In this document: piece after piece, positions 43,758-54,885 of the stretch
How the letters are laid out: every line of letters begins with the position of its first letter
How positions within the stretch are numbered: the stretch's first letter is position 1
Assembly (NCBI GenBank): GCA_039602395.1
Contig: JBCNJP010000013.1
Span: forward strand, 22,581,254 to 22,645,253
Origin: Deinandra increscens subsp. villosa
Lineage: Eukaryota; Streptophyta; Magnoliopsida; Asterales; Asteraceae
Length of the DNA stretch: 64,000 bases
Reading direction: 5' to 3'
The notes under the pieces: generated by a model
Database searches by the model: none
Seen by the model: the letters and a program-made list of their open reading frames with translations, nothing else
Told to the model about the DNA's origin: nothing
Position numbers and translations under genes: made by a program

Positions 43758-43996
43758 GTCAAACGATCGGACTTTCTCTGCGAATCGAAAGATCGACCTG
43801 ATTGTTGTTCGTTTGACGTTCTGCTTTATTTTAATTGGTGTTTCGTATAATCCATCGGACTTTCTCTGCGCGTTCGGAAGAACCGACCTGATTGTTGTTG
43901 GATTATACAATTTCAACTTGTTTTGCTTTCTTATTTTTTCAAATACTTGGGCTTTCTCTGCGTGTCGAAAGACCGACCTGATTGCTAGGTATTTGA
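43758..43996 (+). ncRNA. Tandem three-hairpin RNA element of B
   Basis: Outer stems: unit 1 43758-43766 with 43809-43817 (GTCAAACGA/TCGTTTGAC), unit 2 43845-43853 with 43900-43908 (GTATAATCC/GGATTATAC), unit 3 43939-43946 with 43989-43996 (TCAAATAC/GTATTTGA). All are perfect. Each unit has the core ACTTTCTCTGCG or GCTTTCTCTGCG and then CGACCTGATTG. Inner stems pair CGG-x-CTTTC with GAAAG-x-CCG-like sequence around a ~10-base loop. Units are about 60 bases with 27-30 base spacers containing TTTATTTT. Same position relative to gag and LTR as in A and C. Confidence 0.78.
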
Positions 43997-44738
43997 GGTT
44001 CTGCTTTATTTTTGCATGACTCATCAAGGATGCTTAAATCTCAAATAAAAGTTACTTCTATATGATAAACATGATGATTTACTAGTATTTCTGATAGGGT
44101 AGAGGCCGAGTTATCAGTGCATGATAAAAATCACCTCAAGCATATCTGAAAACGATAAATATGATTGGTGCATGCTGAAATAAACAATCAATGTTGTATT
44201 TGCGATTATCTTGGCTTGTATGCTGATTAAGACCGAAATTGAAATGAGCTAGATGTGTTATGTCTGATATGATCTTGCGTCGTGATCTTTCTCACAAAAT
44301 ACCAAAAATAGAGTTTGTTTCTGCATTGCATGTACATTTTATTTTAGAAAAGTACAAAAAGATTTTTGGTGTGTTTTAGCATAAGTTTGAAAAATCAAAA
44401 AGATTTTAGGTTTGTTTCGATATAAACTCTCTAAAAGCCAAAAAGATTTTACTTCTTATTTGTTTTCGATTGATCGACACAAGATATGAAAAACATTTTC
44501 AAAACTTATATCTTGGATTCTCGAAGAGAAGTTTTGCGCCAAGATTATTTATATTGGCCAGGTACTCAAAGGAAAGAGTTCATCATAACTTCAAGTCTTC
44601 TGAAGCTGTTGATAAAGATGAAAGAAATTGTTCATCGTCAAGTAATTAAAGATCAAGCTACCATCAAGTTGAAGGGGAGTTTGTTCAAAGAATATGTTTT
44701 AACTGGCGAACAGATACTGCACATGACGAGGGGGAGTT

Positions 44739-45097
44739 TGTTGATACATAATTTGTGCGTCATGTGAAGTATCTGAACGAGACGATGTGAAGATTCAAGA
44801 CAAGTTCAAGCTTCCGGCCGAACTAGGTTCGAACCTGAGGTTCGGACCCGCCGAACTTGGAGTTCGGACGGAGATCGGATCAGACGTCTATATATAGAAA
44901 CTTGTGCTTTGAATGTGAAGAAGAGTGAGAGAGACTAGTTCTTAACTATGTGTTTCTGACAGTGTTTCTCTAGAGAGCTTCAGAGAGAGTTTGTAATTGA
45001 ATCTATGTTGATTTCAATAAAACAAACTATTATTTACATCTCGTTTTCACTCTACGATCAAGCAAACCTTTAGTAAGATCCGTCTTACGGTTTTTCA
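44739..45097 (+). repeat. 3' LTR of B
   Basis: 359 bp, preceded by the polypurine tract CGAGGGGGAGTT (44726-44737). Eight base differences from the 5' LTR. Confidence 0.92.
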
Positions 45098-47175
45098 TCC
45101 AGGACGGTGATTTTCCTTCCCAAGCTCCTGAGGCCCTTTTGGTAGATTTTTATTTTTGTTTTGTTTTTGAAAATTCACCTCTTGGAAATAAGTGGAGTGT
45201 TTTTTGTACACCCTAGTAGGCTTGAAGGACATGTTTACCACTTTTGGAATGTTCCACCTGTCATCCTTCCTCCAACCATTTGACTTAGACAACCAAACTG
45301 GTTTTGGATGGATGGGTGATTTAGTAACCCGGTTTAAAGAAGAAACAGATTTTAAAATAGGTTTTGAGGATTCAACAGATTTTGGTGTCCAAACTGGTTT
45401 AAGAACAACTTTTACTGATTTTTAAGGCACTTTGTTTTCTTTAAAAACAGTCTTTGGCTGTTGCTTAGGAGCCTTGGGTTTCTGATGTACTCTGTGTGTC
45501 TGAGGTGCCGGCTTCTGCTCCTTGGATTTTGAAAGACCAGGCCTTGGAGTTGGGTCACTTAGTATGTGGTCCTTTGGAATGGGCCTCTGATGAACCCTTT
45601 TGGGATAGAAGGGTTCATATGGTCGGTGTAAACACTTTCTAGCCACGTGTCCTGGTCCACCACAGACATGGCAAGACTCTTTGTTTGGATATGCGGGAGC
45701 CTATTCTTGGTTACGCCAGTGGATATCTAAGTTGGTTTTGAACAATTTTTGTGGATTCAATGGGTTTTACCATGGGGATTTGTGGTTAAAATGTACTCCC
45801 GCTGAACCGACTTAAACTGGTCATATGCAGAATTGACTTCTGGGTACGGGACAAAATCATGAGGTCTAATGTCCCGCACTTTCTGCACATTTGGTCACCA
45901 CTATTAATCTTATTTTCAAAAAGTTTCACACCAGACAAACCATCACTTGCGGGTTTAGGACCAGCAAAGAGTCCAATGAAGTCTAACTATGATGATTTTT
46001 ATAAAAACTTTGATTTTGAAAAACTTGAATCTTCTGTTAAGTCTGAGTTAAAAACTTCCGAGTCTGTTTTGTGTGATAAGACTTCTGTTTGTGGTGTGTT
46101 TACTTTTGGTAAATGTGATGCTAAACCTGTAAAACCCTTAAGAACTGTTAAGTTTTCTATCAATTTCTGCCTTAACTTCTATAGTAGTCTTAGAGATTTC
46201 ATGATCATGAATCATTTCATGCATTAAAGGTATTGGGACAGAGTGCATTAATTTTTCATTGTTATCATCAACACCAAAAGCTAGTCCTGAGTTCCCTTTA
46301 ACATGTCGCATTCTAGCATCAGTATTGTAAAATAGAGAGCTCGCCTTCAATATTTCAGACATAATTTTGTAATTTCGTTCAATATTGTTTTGTGAGGTTC
46401 CTAGTTTGGATTTAAGCTCCTCTACTTCCTTGGTTATACTTTCAACCTTAGTGTTAGCAATTCTAAGACATGCACTTTTATCACTCACTTGAGATTGAAG
46501 AAATGTCTAACTTAGCAACTTCTAGTTATTCTCTAAATATCCTACTCTAACTTTTATATTCCCTAAGATCTCTAGCAGTTGACTCATGATTTAGGGTTTC
46601 ATTGACGAACTTACGTTCCCAGTCTTTACATTTAGTAAACATAGATTGACATTTAGAGTTCGAGCATACCTCATTACTGCTGGCTTGAGAACCTGGAGTG
46701 ATGTCTGCCATGAAAGCATGGTGAAAGACTTCAGCAGCTTCCTTTTGTGCTCCTTCTTCTGCAATGAGGACCACATGATCAAGTGTCAGACTCAAATCTT
46801 CCACCTGTGTAGTCCAATCGTATCCTGGTGTGTGTTGAACCACCAGTGCCCTATCATTCTTCCCTGTCCCCTTTCTCACACCTTCATTTCTATCCTCAGT
46901 TCTGACATCTCTCTCAACCTTTGGCTTGGTGCACTCTCGTGCATAGTGTCCATACTCATTGCAGTTGTAGCACCGCAGGTTCGCCTTGTTGAAACTGAGC
47001 TTTATCCCTTTTCCTCCATTCCAATCCTTTTTCCCTGTCTTGGCCATAAACTGCTTTGCTCTTAAAGCTGACATTCTCATCTGATAAAAAAAATGTCCTT
47101 ATGCTCCAGGTCTTCTGGGTTGACTTGATTCACATCATCTGGAGTTAAGTCAGCGGGTAGAAGAGAACCTGCAAC
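45098..47175 (-). pseudogene. D gag: two zinc knuckles around a coiled coil, 5'-truncated
   Basis: Reading from the right: LLPADLTPDD, ALRAKQFMAKTGKK, first knuckle CYNCNEYGHYAREC, a coiled coil with VEELKSKLG, degraded middle (about 46137-45700), second knuckle CHVCGGPGHVARKC and a long basic Pro/Lys/Gln tail. Frameshifts (for example a T-run near 47086-47092) and stops occur. The architecture is that of A, B and C but with a different sequence, so D-like elements are plausible relatives of a helper. The UBN2-like N-terminus is missing. Confidence 0.75.
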
Positions 47176-47179
47176 GAGT

Positions 47180-47191
47180 GCTCTGATACCA
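47180..47191 (-). promoter_or_regulatory. D primer-binding site
   Basis: Minus-strand TGGTATCAGAGC two bases from the LTR edge at 47194. Confidence 0.85.
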
Positions 47192-47193
47192 AT

Positions 47194-47436
47194 TATAAGG
47201 ATCGATTTAATCCCTCACGCGATATCAAAGTCTGCTAATCACCGTGCGGAATCCGGTGATTAGAGATGATTCAAGAACAAACAAATAATCACTAACAAAA
47301 GTATGGAAAACAATAATGAAACACCAACCGTAATAAGAATGCTTGTAGAATTCGATTGCCAATCACCTTATAAAAGTCGAAATTCTCAGGGAGAATTTTG
47401 ATACACTTGAACTCACAAGAACACCCAAGAAGCAAC
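47194..47436 (-). repeat. D 5' LTR, truncated
   Basis: About 243 bp closely matching the left part of 32778-33217 (few differences, for example the edge TG changed to TA). Similarity stops sharply at 47436. Confidence 0.85.
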
Positions 47437-47640
47437 TCATAATACCTACACCAAGAGCAAAGCTGGGGTCTCTGGTTAGATTATTTATATCTAATGAAAT
47501 AAGGTTGGGTGTTCCAGATGAGCTAGACCCAGTAGCTTATGGGATAAACCCTGTCTGATTGGAGTGTGAGTTGGTAGGAACTAGAGCTGGTTGTAAGATA
47601 AAAGCTTGATTGACTTGGTTCAGTAACGCTCCATTGCCTA
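47437..47640 (-). pseudogene. Short coding-like fragment, unidentified
   Basis: The minus strand has an open stretch rich in Asn/Ser/Pro with SSSGTPNLISLDINN and one stop. It runs into the gap. It may be another retroelement gag or extra ORF, but I cannot name it. Confidence 0.3.
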
Positions 47641-48140
47641 NNNNNNNNNNNNNNNNNNNNNNNNNNNNNNNNNNNNNNNNNNNNNNNNNNNNNNNNNNNN
47701 NNNNNNNNNNNNNNNNNNNNNNNNNNNNNNNNNNNNNNNNNNNNNNNNNNNNNNNNNNNNNNNNNNNNNNNNNNNNNNNNNNNNNNNNNNNNNNNNNNNN
47801 NNNNNNNNNNNNNNNNNNNNNNNNNNNNNNNNNNNNNNNNNNNNNNNNNNNNNNNNNNNNNNNNNNNNNNNNNNNNNNNNNNNNNNNNNNNNNNNNNNNN
47901 NNNNNNNNNNNNNNNNNNNNNNNNNNNNNNNNNNNNNNNNNNNNNNNNNNNNNNNNNNNNNNNNNNNNNNNNNNNNNNNNNNNNNNNNNNNNNNNNNNNN
48001 NNNNNNNNNNNNNNNNNNNNNNNNNNNNNNNNNNNNNNNNNNNNNNNNNNNNNNNNNNNNNNNNNNNNNNNNNNNNNNNNNNNNNNNNNNNNNNNNNNNN
48101 NNNNNNNNNNNNNNNNNNNNNNNNNNNNNNNNNNNNNNNN
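47641..48140. other. Assembly gap, 500 N
   Basis: Third run of exactly 500 N. Different sequence types lie on its two sides. Confidence 0.95.
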
Positions 48141-51100
48141 ATGATTTATTTTGATCATATGATGATTTGATGATGTTTAATATATGTTGCATGGTTCATT
48201 TGAGTTATTATCATATGCAAAAATGTTATAAAATGGTTAAGTATGGTTATTAACATGTATTAGTATGTTATAACCTACTAGAATTATTAATTGTAATGTT
48301 AGTGATTAATCATCTTATTTATAAGATAATATGTTACTAATGACAATTATCATGGACTAAATATGATGTTTAGTGACACTTATGGACTTAGTTGGACATT
48401 AGGAGTGTTATCTTAAACTTTAGACATAAAATGATAACATAAAACCATTTAAATGAATCTTATGGAAAAATAATAATGTTAGTAATTTTATATAAATTAC
48501 TTGGATATTTAAACCATAAAAATGTGACCATGAAAGTTGTTATATAAAATGGTCACATTTTATAAAAATATAATTTCTAAAAGACAAGATTTAAAAGACT
48601 TGTTTAGATTTTATAAAAATAAAATGGATAAAATATATATAGATATATTTTATGTTCAAAAATGATAGAATATCATATTTTTGAACTATTGATAAAAAGT
48701 ATAAAACCTTGAATTTATACAAAAAATTTGAAACATTTTATGTTGGTGAATTTCTACAAAAAGTCTTAAAAATTAAAACCCTAACTTTATTGGATAAATA
48801 AAGTTATTTAGAAATGATTTTATAAAAAAAATAAAATCAAAAGACTTATAGAAACTATGAAAAACATATTTTTGATTATTTTAAATAAATCAAAATAATC
48901 AAAATGTTTTAACCGGATCAAATGTTTATTTTTAAACGTTTGGAATTGAAACGAAATCTTTAAACGATTTAAAAATGTTTTACGACATAATAAATCGTAA
49001 ATAATTATTTTCAGCAAATAATTATCCTTATGAATTTTAGAAACCCTAATTTGAGTTAAAATCATTTTGGTTTGTTAATATAATTATTTTTAATAATAAT
49101 TATATTTACATTAACTCAAAACCCTAATTTTCAAAACATGAGTTTAATATTAAAATAACCTTTAATATTTACCTACTTGTGTTTAATCATTAAATCTTTA
49201 ACTTGTAATAATTTGATAAATTATCCCAACAAGTTAGAATAATTATTTCGATAATAATTATCAACTCTAGTTATATATATTATAACTTAACGCTGATTAA
49301 ATATTCAATCGATCGAACGAACTTAAAAATAATAATAAATATTATTATTTAAAACAATATTCAAGACTTGATTGAACTGGCATTCATGATACGTGATCAC
49401 ATGTTCAATTCTTGTATTCAAATTACATAAATGCTTTCATACGTGAACATTAGCATTTACTGATTTTAAACTGATTAACTGACGGGTTTTCAAACGCTAC
49501 AAACGGGATTATACGTCAAGACTTGACCGGTATCATTTGGGTAACGTTCGTTACTCAAATGATTAAGTGGACCCTTATGCATGTTGTCTTATGTTTTATT
49601 AGGACGTTACTTGCTAGTTGCCACTCGGCAATCCATCATCATCACTGAATCAAGTGAGTTTCACGGCCCCTTTTCTTTACAACTGTTTTACACTTATGGG
49701 GGAGAAATCATGAACTGATAAACTGCTTTTTACTTAATGTTATGGTTTACCTGTTAGCCGTATGACTACATGTTCCATTCCGTATCCCAAACTATGGTAC
49801 AGAGACGTTATAAACGTTTGTACAACTGAATCCCACTATTAATTGAATTCGATTAGTTCTGCTCGAAACGATAACTAGTGAATAGATCTATTTGGGTTGA
49901 CAACCCTGCCCAGATTGGTAGCTCCAATCCTGACTTCGTACATTGTCAAGGGGTACACGTCAGTTATTCTTGCCTGTTCGGTATTCTTGGGATAGAATGC
50001 CATGAGTGGGTAATCCGTTAGTATTCGAATTTGAGGTTCATGGGAGGATCTTACAACCACGACAGTAAACCAACGTAACATTTAAGTATGCCGTAAACTG
50101 TTATCCCAACATGCCGTAAACCGTTATTCCAACATACCGTAAACTGTTATTCCAACATACTATAAACTGTTTTTACAAACTTACCATAGAATCATAAACC
50201 TGTGAACCTCACCAACTTTATGTTGACCTTTTAAACTCATGATTTCTCAGGTATCTAAGCTTATCATGGAAGACGTGCAATATGGGGCTTCACTAAAACT
50301 TTCGACCCTGCTTCACTGGAGTCGTAGTTCCGACCTATCTTAAATAAACTGATTTATGATTTCAATATCAATCCAAGACTTTTATTCAAATGAAAGACAT
50401 TATCATTTCACCACAACTTTCCGCTGCAACATAAATGGTGTTATCAATATTAACCCTAAACTTGGAATGATTATCAAAAATGGTATTTATGTCCACAAAA
50501 GTGTCTTTTAGTAACATTAACCATCCATTAAAATATTTTTAACATAAATAGTTAATATTTCCCCAATTAATCGTTTAAACCTATATTTGATTGTTTTGGT
50601 CTTTACAATTGTCGGCCATTCGAATCTCTAGGTTTTCGTCAGGGTTAGTTGTCTCCTCATGCGTTGGTGTTCGTTCTCTGTCACCTGCTTAGTTATCAGG
50701 TGAGTATTCATAGCCCCATTTTTATTTTATGTTTTGGGGTGTAAGATGTACACTTATCAAACTTTCATACTAAATATTTTTCATTTAACTTAAAGGCGAT
50801 TCTTGTTCGTTATTGTGTGTTTTGCTTGTATGTGAACTGTATGTCATATTGGATGTTGTTCTTTCATTATATTTCACGATCATTCGCGTAACATTAACTG
50901 TAAAAAGCCTGGGATCCAGTAATAGATCAATTGGGGTGACGTCCCCCTTAACTTGACCAGTTTTGGCGTCGAGTGATTGGTAACCTAAACGTCAGGATTT
51001 GTTTATGCACCACTCTAGTACTTGTTTTATTTCATTACATGTTCTTTCATACTTGTGCATTCCCACGTAACGTTAGATCGCATGTTTTCACTTACATTCT

Positions 51101-51390
51101 ATACTAAACCTATGTTTACTCACTAACTCTAGTAGTTGACTTTATTATGTTGTACATGTTGCAAGACTTAACTGATGATTACTTGTGGACGCATAGGACA
51201 TGATATGGACCTAGATTAAGATCTTAAAGACAGTTTATCTATTTATTATTGTTTGGATTTTATTTGAGATGTAAGACTTTATTATTATTTAATGAGTGGC
51301 ATGTTTTAATTTGGTAACTATATTAGTTGTCATGAGCATCTGAACAATCCTCATGCGCCAACGTATTCCGTCGCTGGTTGGGGTGTGACA
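48141..51390. repeat. Ty3/gypsy LTR-like block, possibly two nested LTRs
   Basis: No gene is seen. It ends GGGGTGTGACA at 51380-51390, directly inside a minus-strand ORF. Gypsy-LTR phrases occur twice: GTGAGTTTCACGGCCCC (about 49656) and GTGAGTATTCATAGCCCC (about 50701), each followed by an 'AGATC...TTGGG-TGAC' stretch (about 49885 and 50925). This suggests two related LTR segments. A 23-bp tandem repeat lies at 50088-50165. The first 1.4 kb is very AT-rich without features. Confidence 0.45.
50088..50165. repeat. 23-bp tandem repeat
   Basis: Units at 50088, 50111 and 50134 plus a partial at 50157, consensus ATGCCGTAAACTGTTATTCCAAC. The units carry only a few substitutions. Confidence 0.85.
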
Positions 51391-53494
51391 GAAGATGATG
51401 AAGATTGGCCTGAGAGGTTAAGTGTTGGGTCATATATGAAGGGTGGTGGAGGTAATATATCTGCAAATGAATCATCTAATTCTTGTTTGATAAAAACATA
51501 AATTGTCATACCTGTAATTGTTTCAGATGGTAGAGGCCAGACTAGGCTAGGATCTACAGCAAATTCATCACCTTTGAACCTTTGATAGATGGTATCAATC
51601 AAGTTGCATAGCTCTTTTACCCTCATACTAAACACTTCTTCTTTTGTTTTCCAGTTCCTCATAACTAGAACTCTTTTCACCCTTTTTAGCAGCTCATAAC
51701 TTTCATCATTCCTAACTAGCTTTGTGGGCATTCTTGAGGCTAAGTTTAGCAATCTTTGCTTCTCATGCTCACCCATTCTTTCCAAATTATATTCCTTCAT
51801 CCTCCATTCAGTAGATCTCCTCTTTTATTCATGAAACAAACTTTCGATGACAAAATTTTCAGAGTATAACTCCAAATATTCTTGATATTCTTTTGCCAAC
51901 CTTTCATTTTCTGCTTCAACCCTGGTAGCTTCTAGAAATTTGTTGAGATCTAAGGCTTCATCTGTTTGAACAATCTTTTCAATAGCCATGGCGCTTTCTC
52001 CTTGAACAGCTTCATTCGTTTGATGATAGTGTTAGCTATTGTAAATGGAAACCAAAGTCTATGCAATGTCTTCCGCTTCATCTTCCGGTTGAACTTCCAG
52101 TTGAACTTCGGTTGGCTTTCCGGTTCAATAACCAGTTGGATTTCCGTTTAAACTTCCGGTTGATTAATAGCATCCGAAGAGACAATTTCTTCAACATCCT
52201 TTTCTTTCACCACCTTTGGTTGAATAACTTCGGTCTCATTTTTAGCTTTCTCAACCACTTCAGTTTGCTCACCTTCACCTAACACCTTTTCACTAACATC
52301 ACTTTCAATCACAATCTCTTTTATCACATCTTCTTCTGCATTTACCCGGCTAGTGGTTGTAGCATTCAGAATCGATTGGTCATGAGCCTTTTCTCTTGAA
52401 ATAACTAATTCCTTCCTCAGCTTTATCACCATATCTACGTGTTCGGGTAATGCTCAAGCAACAAACAGTGAAGATTGAACCAGTTGGGTAAGAGAGGGAT
52501 CATCAAATGGAGACACAGCAACAAGTTTGTTGTTCTTAGTATTTTCCCATGCCTCTTCCACAGTGAATGGATGTACATTTGCTTTCTTTAAGGCAGTCCA
52601 CCTCAGTTCAACCGACAGTCTTTCATCTTTATCTACTTCCTGGTTGGTGGCAGTAGCAGCAAATGTTCAAATTTCAGTAGATGATGAGGCAGCTTTCTCC
52701 CCCAATTTGATGGTATCAGCATTCATTGGTTTAAACATGTCAAGTTCTTGTGTTAGGTTCGAAGAGCTAACCTCAAGAGCTTCAGGTTCTCTTTCTGTGA
52801 TAGGTACCACATGCACAGTTTGATATTTGAGAAGACTGGCAACTGTGGCATTGAGAGTATCCACCTATTTTTATAAAGATTTGTACATGACCGTCAATTC
52901 TGGTAGTGAAAGACTGTCCTCAACTAGCTTTTTTCTAGCATCCTTGGATAATGAAGGATACTTAGGATGAGATTCAGTTAGGATTTCCATGGATTGGGTC
53001 TTATTTATGTTACTACTAGCACCAAGTTCTAGTGGGGACACTTGGGCAGTAGCAGCCCTTTCCATATGAATCTCTTCTATACTCTTGAGATTCACCTACA
53101 TAGAGGAGTGTGGAATCAACACAGTAGGGTTAATATCCATATGAATGTTCTCATGTAATGTGGTGCTTGAGTTAATAACACCATCATTTGGATCCTGGGT
53201 AACTACACTATCACTCCTGGGTGATAAAGAAGTAAGGGGTGAGAACCTAGGGGATGGGGATTGTATATCCATATCTATTGACTCCCCCTCAAATGAAGGT
53301 TCATCCCAGAGAGAAAATCCCAATGTGGTTGGCTTCTGCTTGGGCTTTTTGCCTTTAGCAGGGTTAGAAGCTTGGGTGTCTTTGGTTTGAGTAGGTGGAG
53401 GAGACCCAGCAAACACAGTTTTCTGCTTTTTGGAACCTGCAGCAAGGGATTTGGTGGAAGTTGTGGAAGTGGTGCTTGTGGTTTTATCAGTCAT
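51391..53494 (-). pseudogene. Orphan long ORF, retroelement-associated, function unknown
   Basis: On the minus strand from the ATG at 53494 (MTDKTTSTTSTTSTKSL) one frame remains largely open for about 700 codons with several single stops (near 53093, 52866, 52666, 52456, 52147 and 51830). Visible traits: a Lys/Pro-rich basic N-terminus, LWDEPSFEGESIDMD, acidic Glu/Val-rich repeats and a helical Arg/Lys/Glu-rich stretch (RMGEHEKQRLLNLASRM). It ends in Ser repeats where the gypsy LTR begins (51390). The style resembles the C-terminal part of extra ORFs in SIRE-like copia elements, but the match to the D ORF is not clear. Confidence 0.45.
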
Positions 53495-53764
53495 CTTCCT
53501 CTTTTTAGACGTGTATTTAAGAATTGATAAGGAAGGTTGGACAGATGTGGGTTCAGTTACTCTGGCGTGAATAGGACTGTCACCTTGAGCAATGTGCTCA
53601 GTGGCAGTTGATGTTTTAGTTTGCTCCTAACCTTGATGGGGATCAACCGGAAACTGCCCAAGTATTTAGATAAACACGTAGATCAAATTAATCATTAAAA
53701 ATAATTAATTAACACGTAATCGTAGTTAAACTATATTAACTAATGGATAAGAAAATTTCAAATT
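53495..53764. other. Unassigned junction sequence
   Basis: About 270 bp. The first part (to about 53625) may be the upstream end of the orphan ORF on the minus strand. The rest is AT-rich with no recognised feature. Confidence 0.35.
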
Positions 53765-54544
53765 TTGAGGTTGTTACAACAAGTGTCCAGGTTTAGTTGT
53801 AAGGCATCAAATTCTTATTGCATTGTTTTACGCCAAAGATGTTTCTTAAGTGCTTGAGTGATGTTAGATTGCTCACATAGAGGTTGAGGAGTGGTGTGAA
53901 AAACGTATTTCGGGTTAGGATTTCTAATGGTACGAGTGTCAGGCAACGATGTGAGTGGTAATGAAGAGTGTTGGGTAGGTGAAGAAGATTATGGAATGGT
54001 AACTTGGTCCATCGGTAGGGTAGCATTAGTTTAGTTCGTAGGGGAGTTCAATGATGGAGATGGTTGAGTAGTGGAATTTGATGATGAAAGAGAGGTGTGT
54101 TGAGTAGCGTTGGATGAGGAACAGCGTGTGGAGGTTGCTTTTGGCAACATTGGCATGTAATGATGGGTGGCTGGTTAGAAGGTGAATGAGGTTGTGTTGA
54201 GGGCAGGAGTCGGATAGTTAATGGCAGCCAAATGCCCGGGTAAGGGAATGGGGAAGAGGGTGATCTGGTTAATGTTTCATAGGACAATTTATGTTTAACT
54301 AAGTGTATGGGATGAGAAATGTAGACTTTGTTAGTGAGTGGGTCAAGAATATAGTAAGCCTTTGGGAGGAAGAGTAGCCAACAAATAGATATGGTTTAGA
54401 TCGAGATTGAATTTTGTGACGGGAATAGGAACATAGCCCAGGATGAGAGAGACAACTAATACTACAAAGTTTGTCATAGTTTGGATGTTTATTGAATAAA
54501 CGAAGTAATTGAGAATCGTTCGTAAACAGTTTGGACCATACTAT
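53765..54544 (-). pseudogene. Ty1/copia pol fragment: integrase C-terminus to start of reverse transcriptase
   Basis: On the minus strand from 54544, degraded frames give RLFNKHPNYDKL, a basic KIQSRSKPYLFVGYSS stretch and a Ser/Pro/His-rich linker. A short EFDALQ/TWTLV-like stretch, the usual start of copia reverse transcriptase, ends near 53765. Several shifts. The lineage differs from H and D by the style of the linker. Element C is inserted at its right edge. Confidence 0.65.
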
Positions 54545-54885
54545 TGACTGTATTGACCAAATGAATGAGCCATGAAGCTAAATAAACCTTTGGTTTATTG
54601 ATTTCACTTAAAAAAGATTATAGAGACTCAGACAGAAACACCACTGAAAACACACAGTTAAGAACTCAACTCTCACAGTTCATTATGTGCAAATGCACAC
54701 AACTTGTCTAATTATACCCGACTGTCAAATGAACCAGACCAAGTCACGAACCTATAGTTCGTGACTCATGAACTCGCGGTTCGTGTGTCAGTTCATTGAC
54801 AACTAGACTATGACAAACTCTCTCTAGTTTAACTAACAAGATGTACACTTATACAACACACGAGACACACTTTTATGCTCTAACA
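54545..54885 (-). repeat. 3' LTR of C
   Basis: About 341 bp. On minus it starts TGTTAGAGCATAAAAG after the tract AAGGGGGAGTT and ends near CAGTCA. It contains CACGAAC/GTTCGTG palindromes at about 54744-54786 and a TATAATTA TATA-like box (complement of about 54709-54716), in the same layout as the LTR of A. The left edge is a best estimate. Confidence 0.7.

Larger units (their letters stand above)
40061..45097 (+). mobile_element. B: gag-only LTR retrotransposon of the A/B/C family
   Basis: Plus-strand element of 5037 bp inserted in D gag-pol. LTRs of 359 bp (40061-40419 and 44739-45097) differ at 8 positions by eye, about 98% identical. The primer-binding site is at 40422-40433. One long gag-type frame has a single stop. 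The three-hairpin array lies before the 3' LTR, and there is no pol. The 5-bp flanks (TTCGG and TCCAG) do not match, so the duplication is lost or the element recombined. The D reading frame appears to abut across it. Confidence 0.9.
32778..47436 (-). mobile_element. D: degenerate SIRE-like Ty1/copia element with extra 3' ORF
   Basis: LTR-like ends at 32778-33217 and 47194-47436 are near-identical over the shared part. The primer-binding site is at 47180-47191 and the polypurine tract at 33218-33227. From right to left: gag (47175-45098), insertion B, protease and integrase (40060-37525, with insertion F), unassigned DNA and a long extra ORF (36210-33250). Reverse transcriptase and RNase H were not found. 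The gag N-terminus is deleted because the primer-binding site runs almost straight into mid-gag. SIRE-like lineage is inferred from the two-knuckle Gag, the extra ORF position and similarity to H. Confidence 0.75.

Noticed and set aside
47523..48192. ORFs spanning the third N-run
   Set aside because: Artefact of unknown bases; only a short Asn/Ser-rich fragment at 47437-47640 is real sequence.
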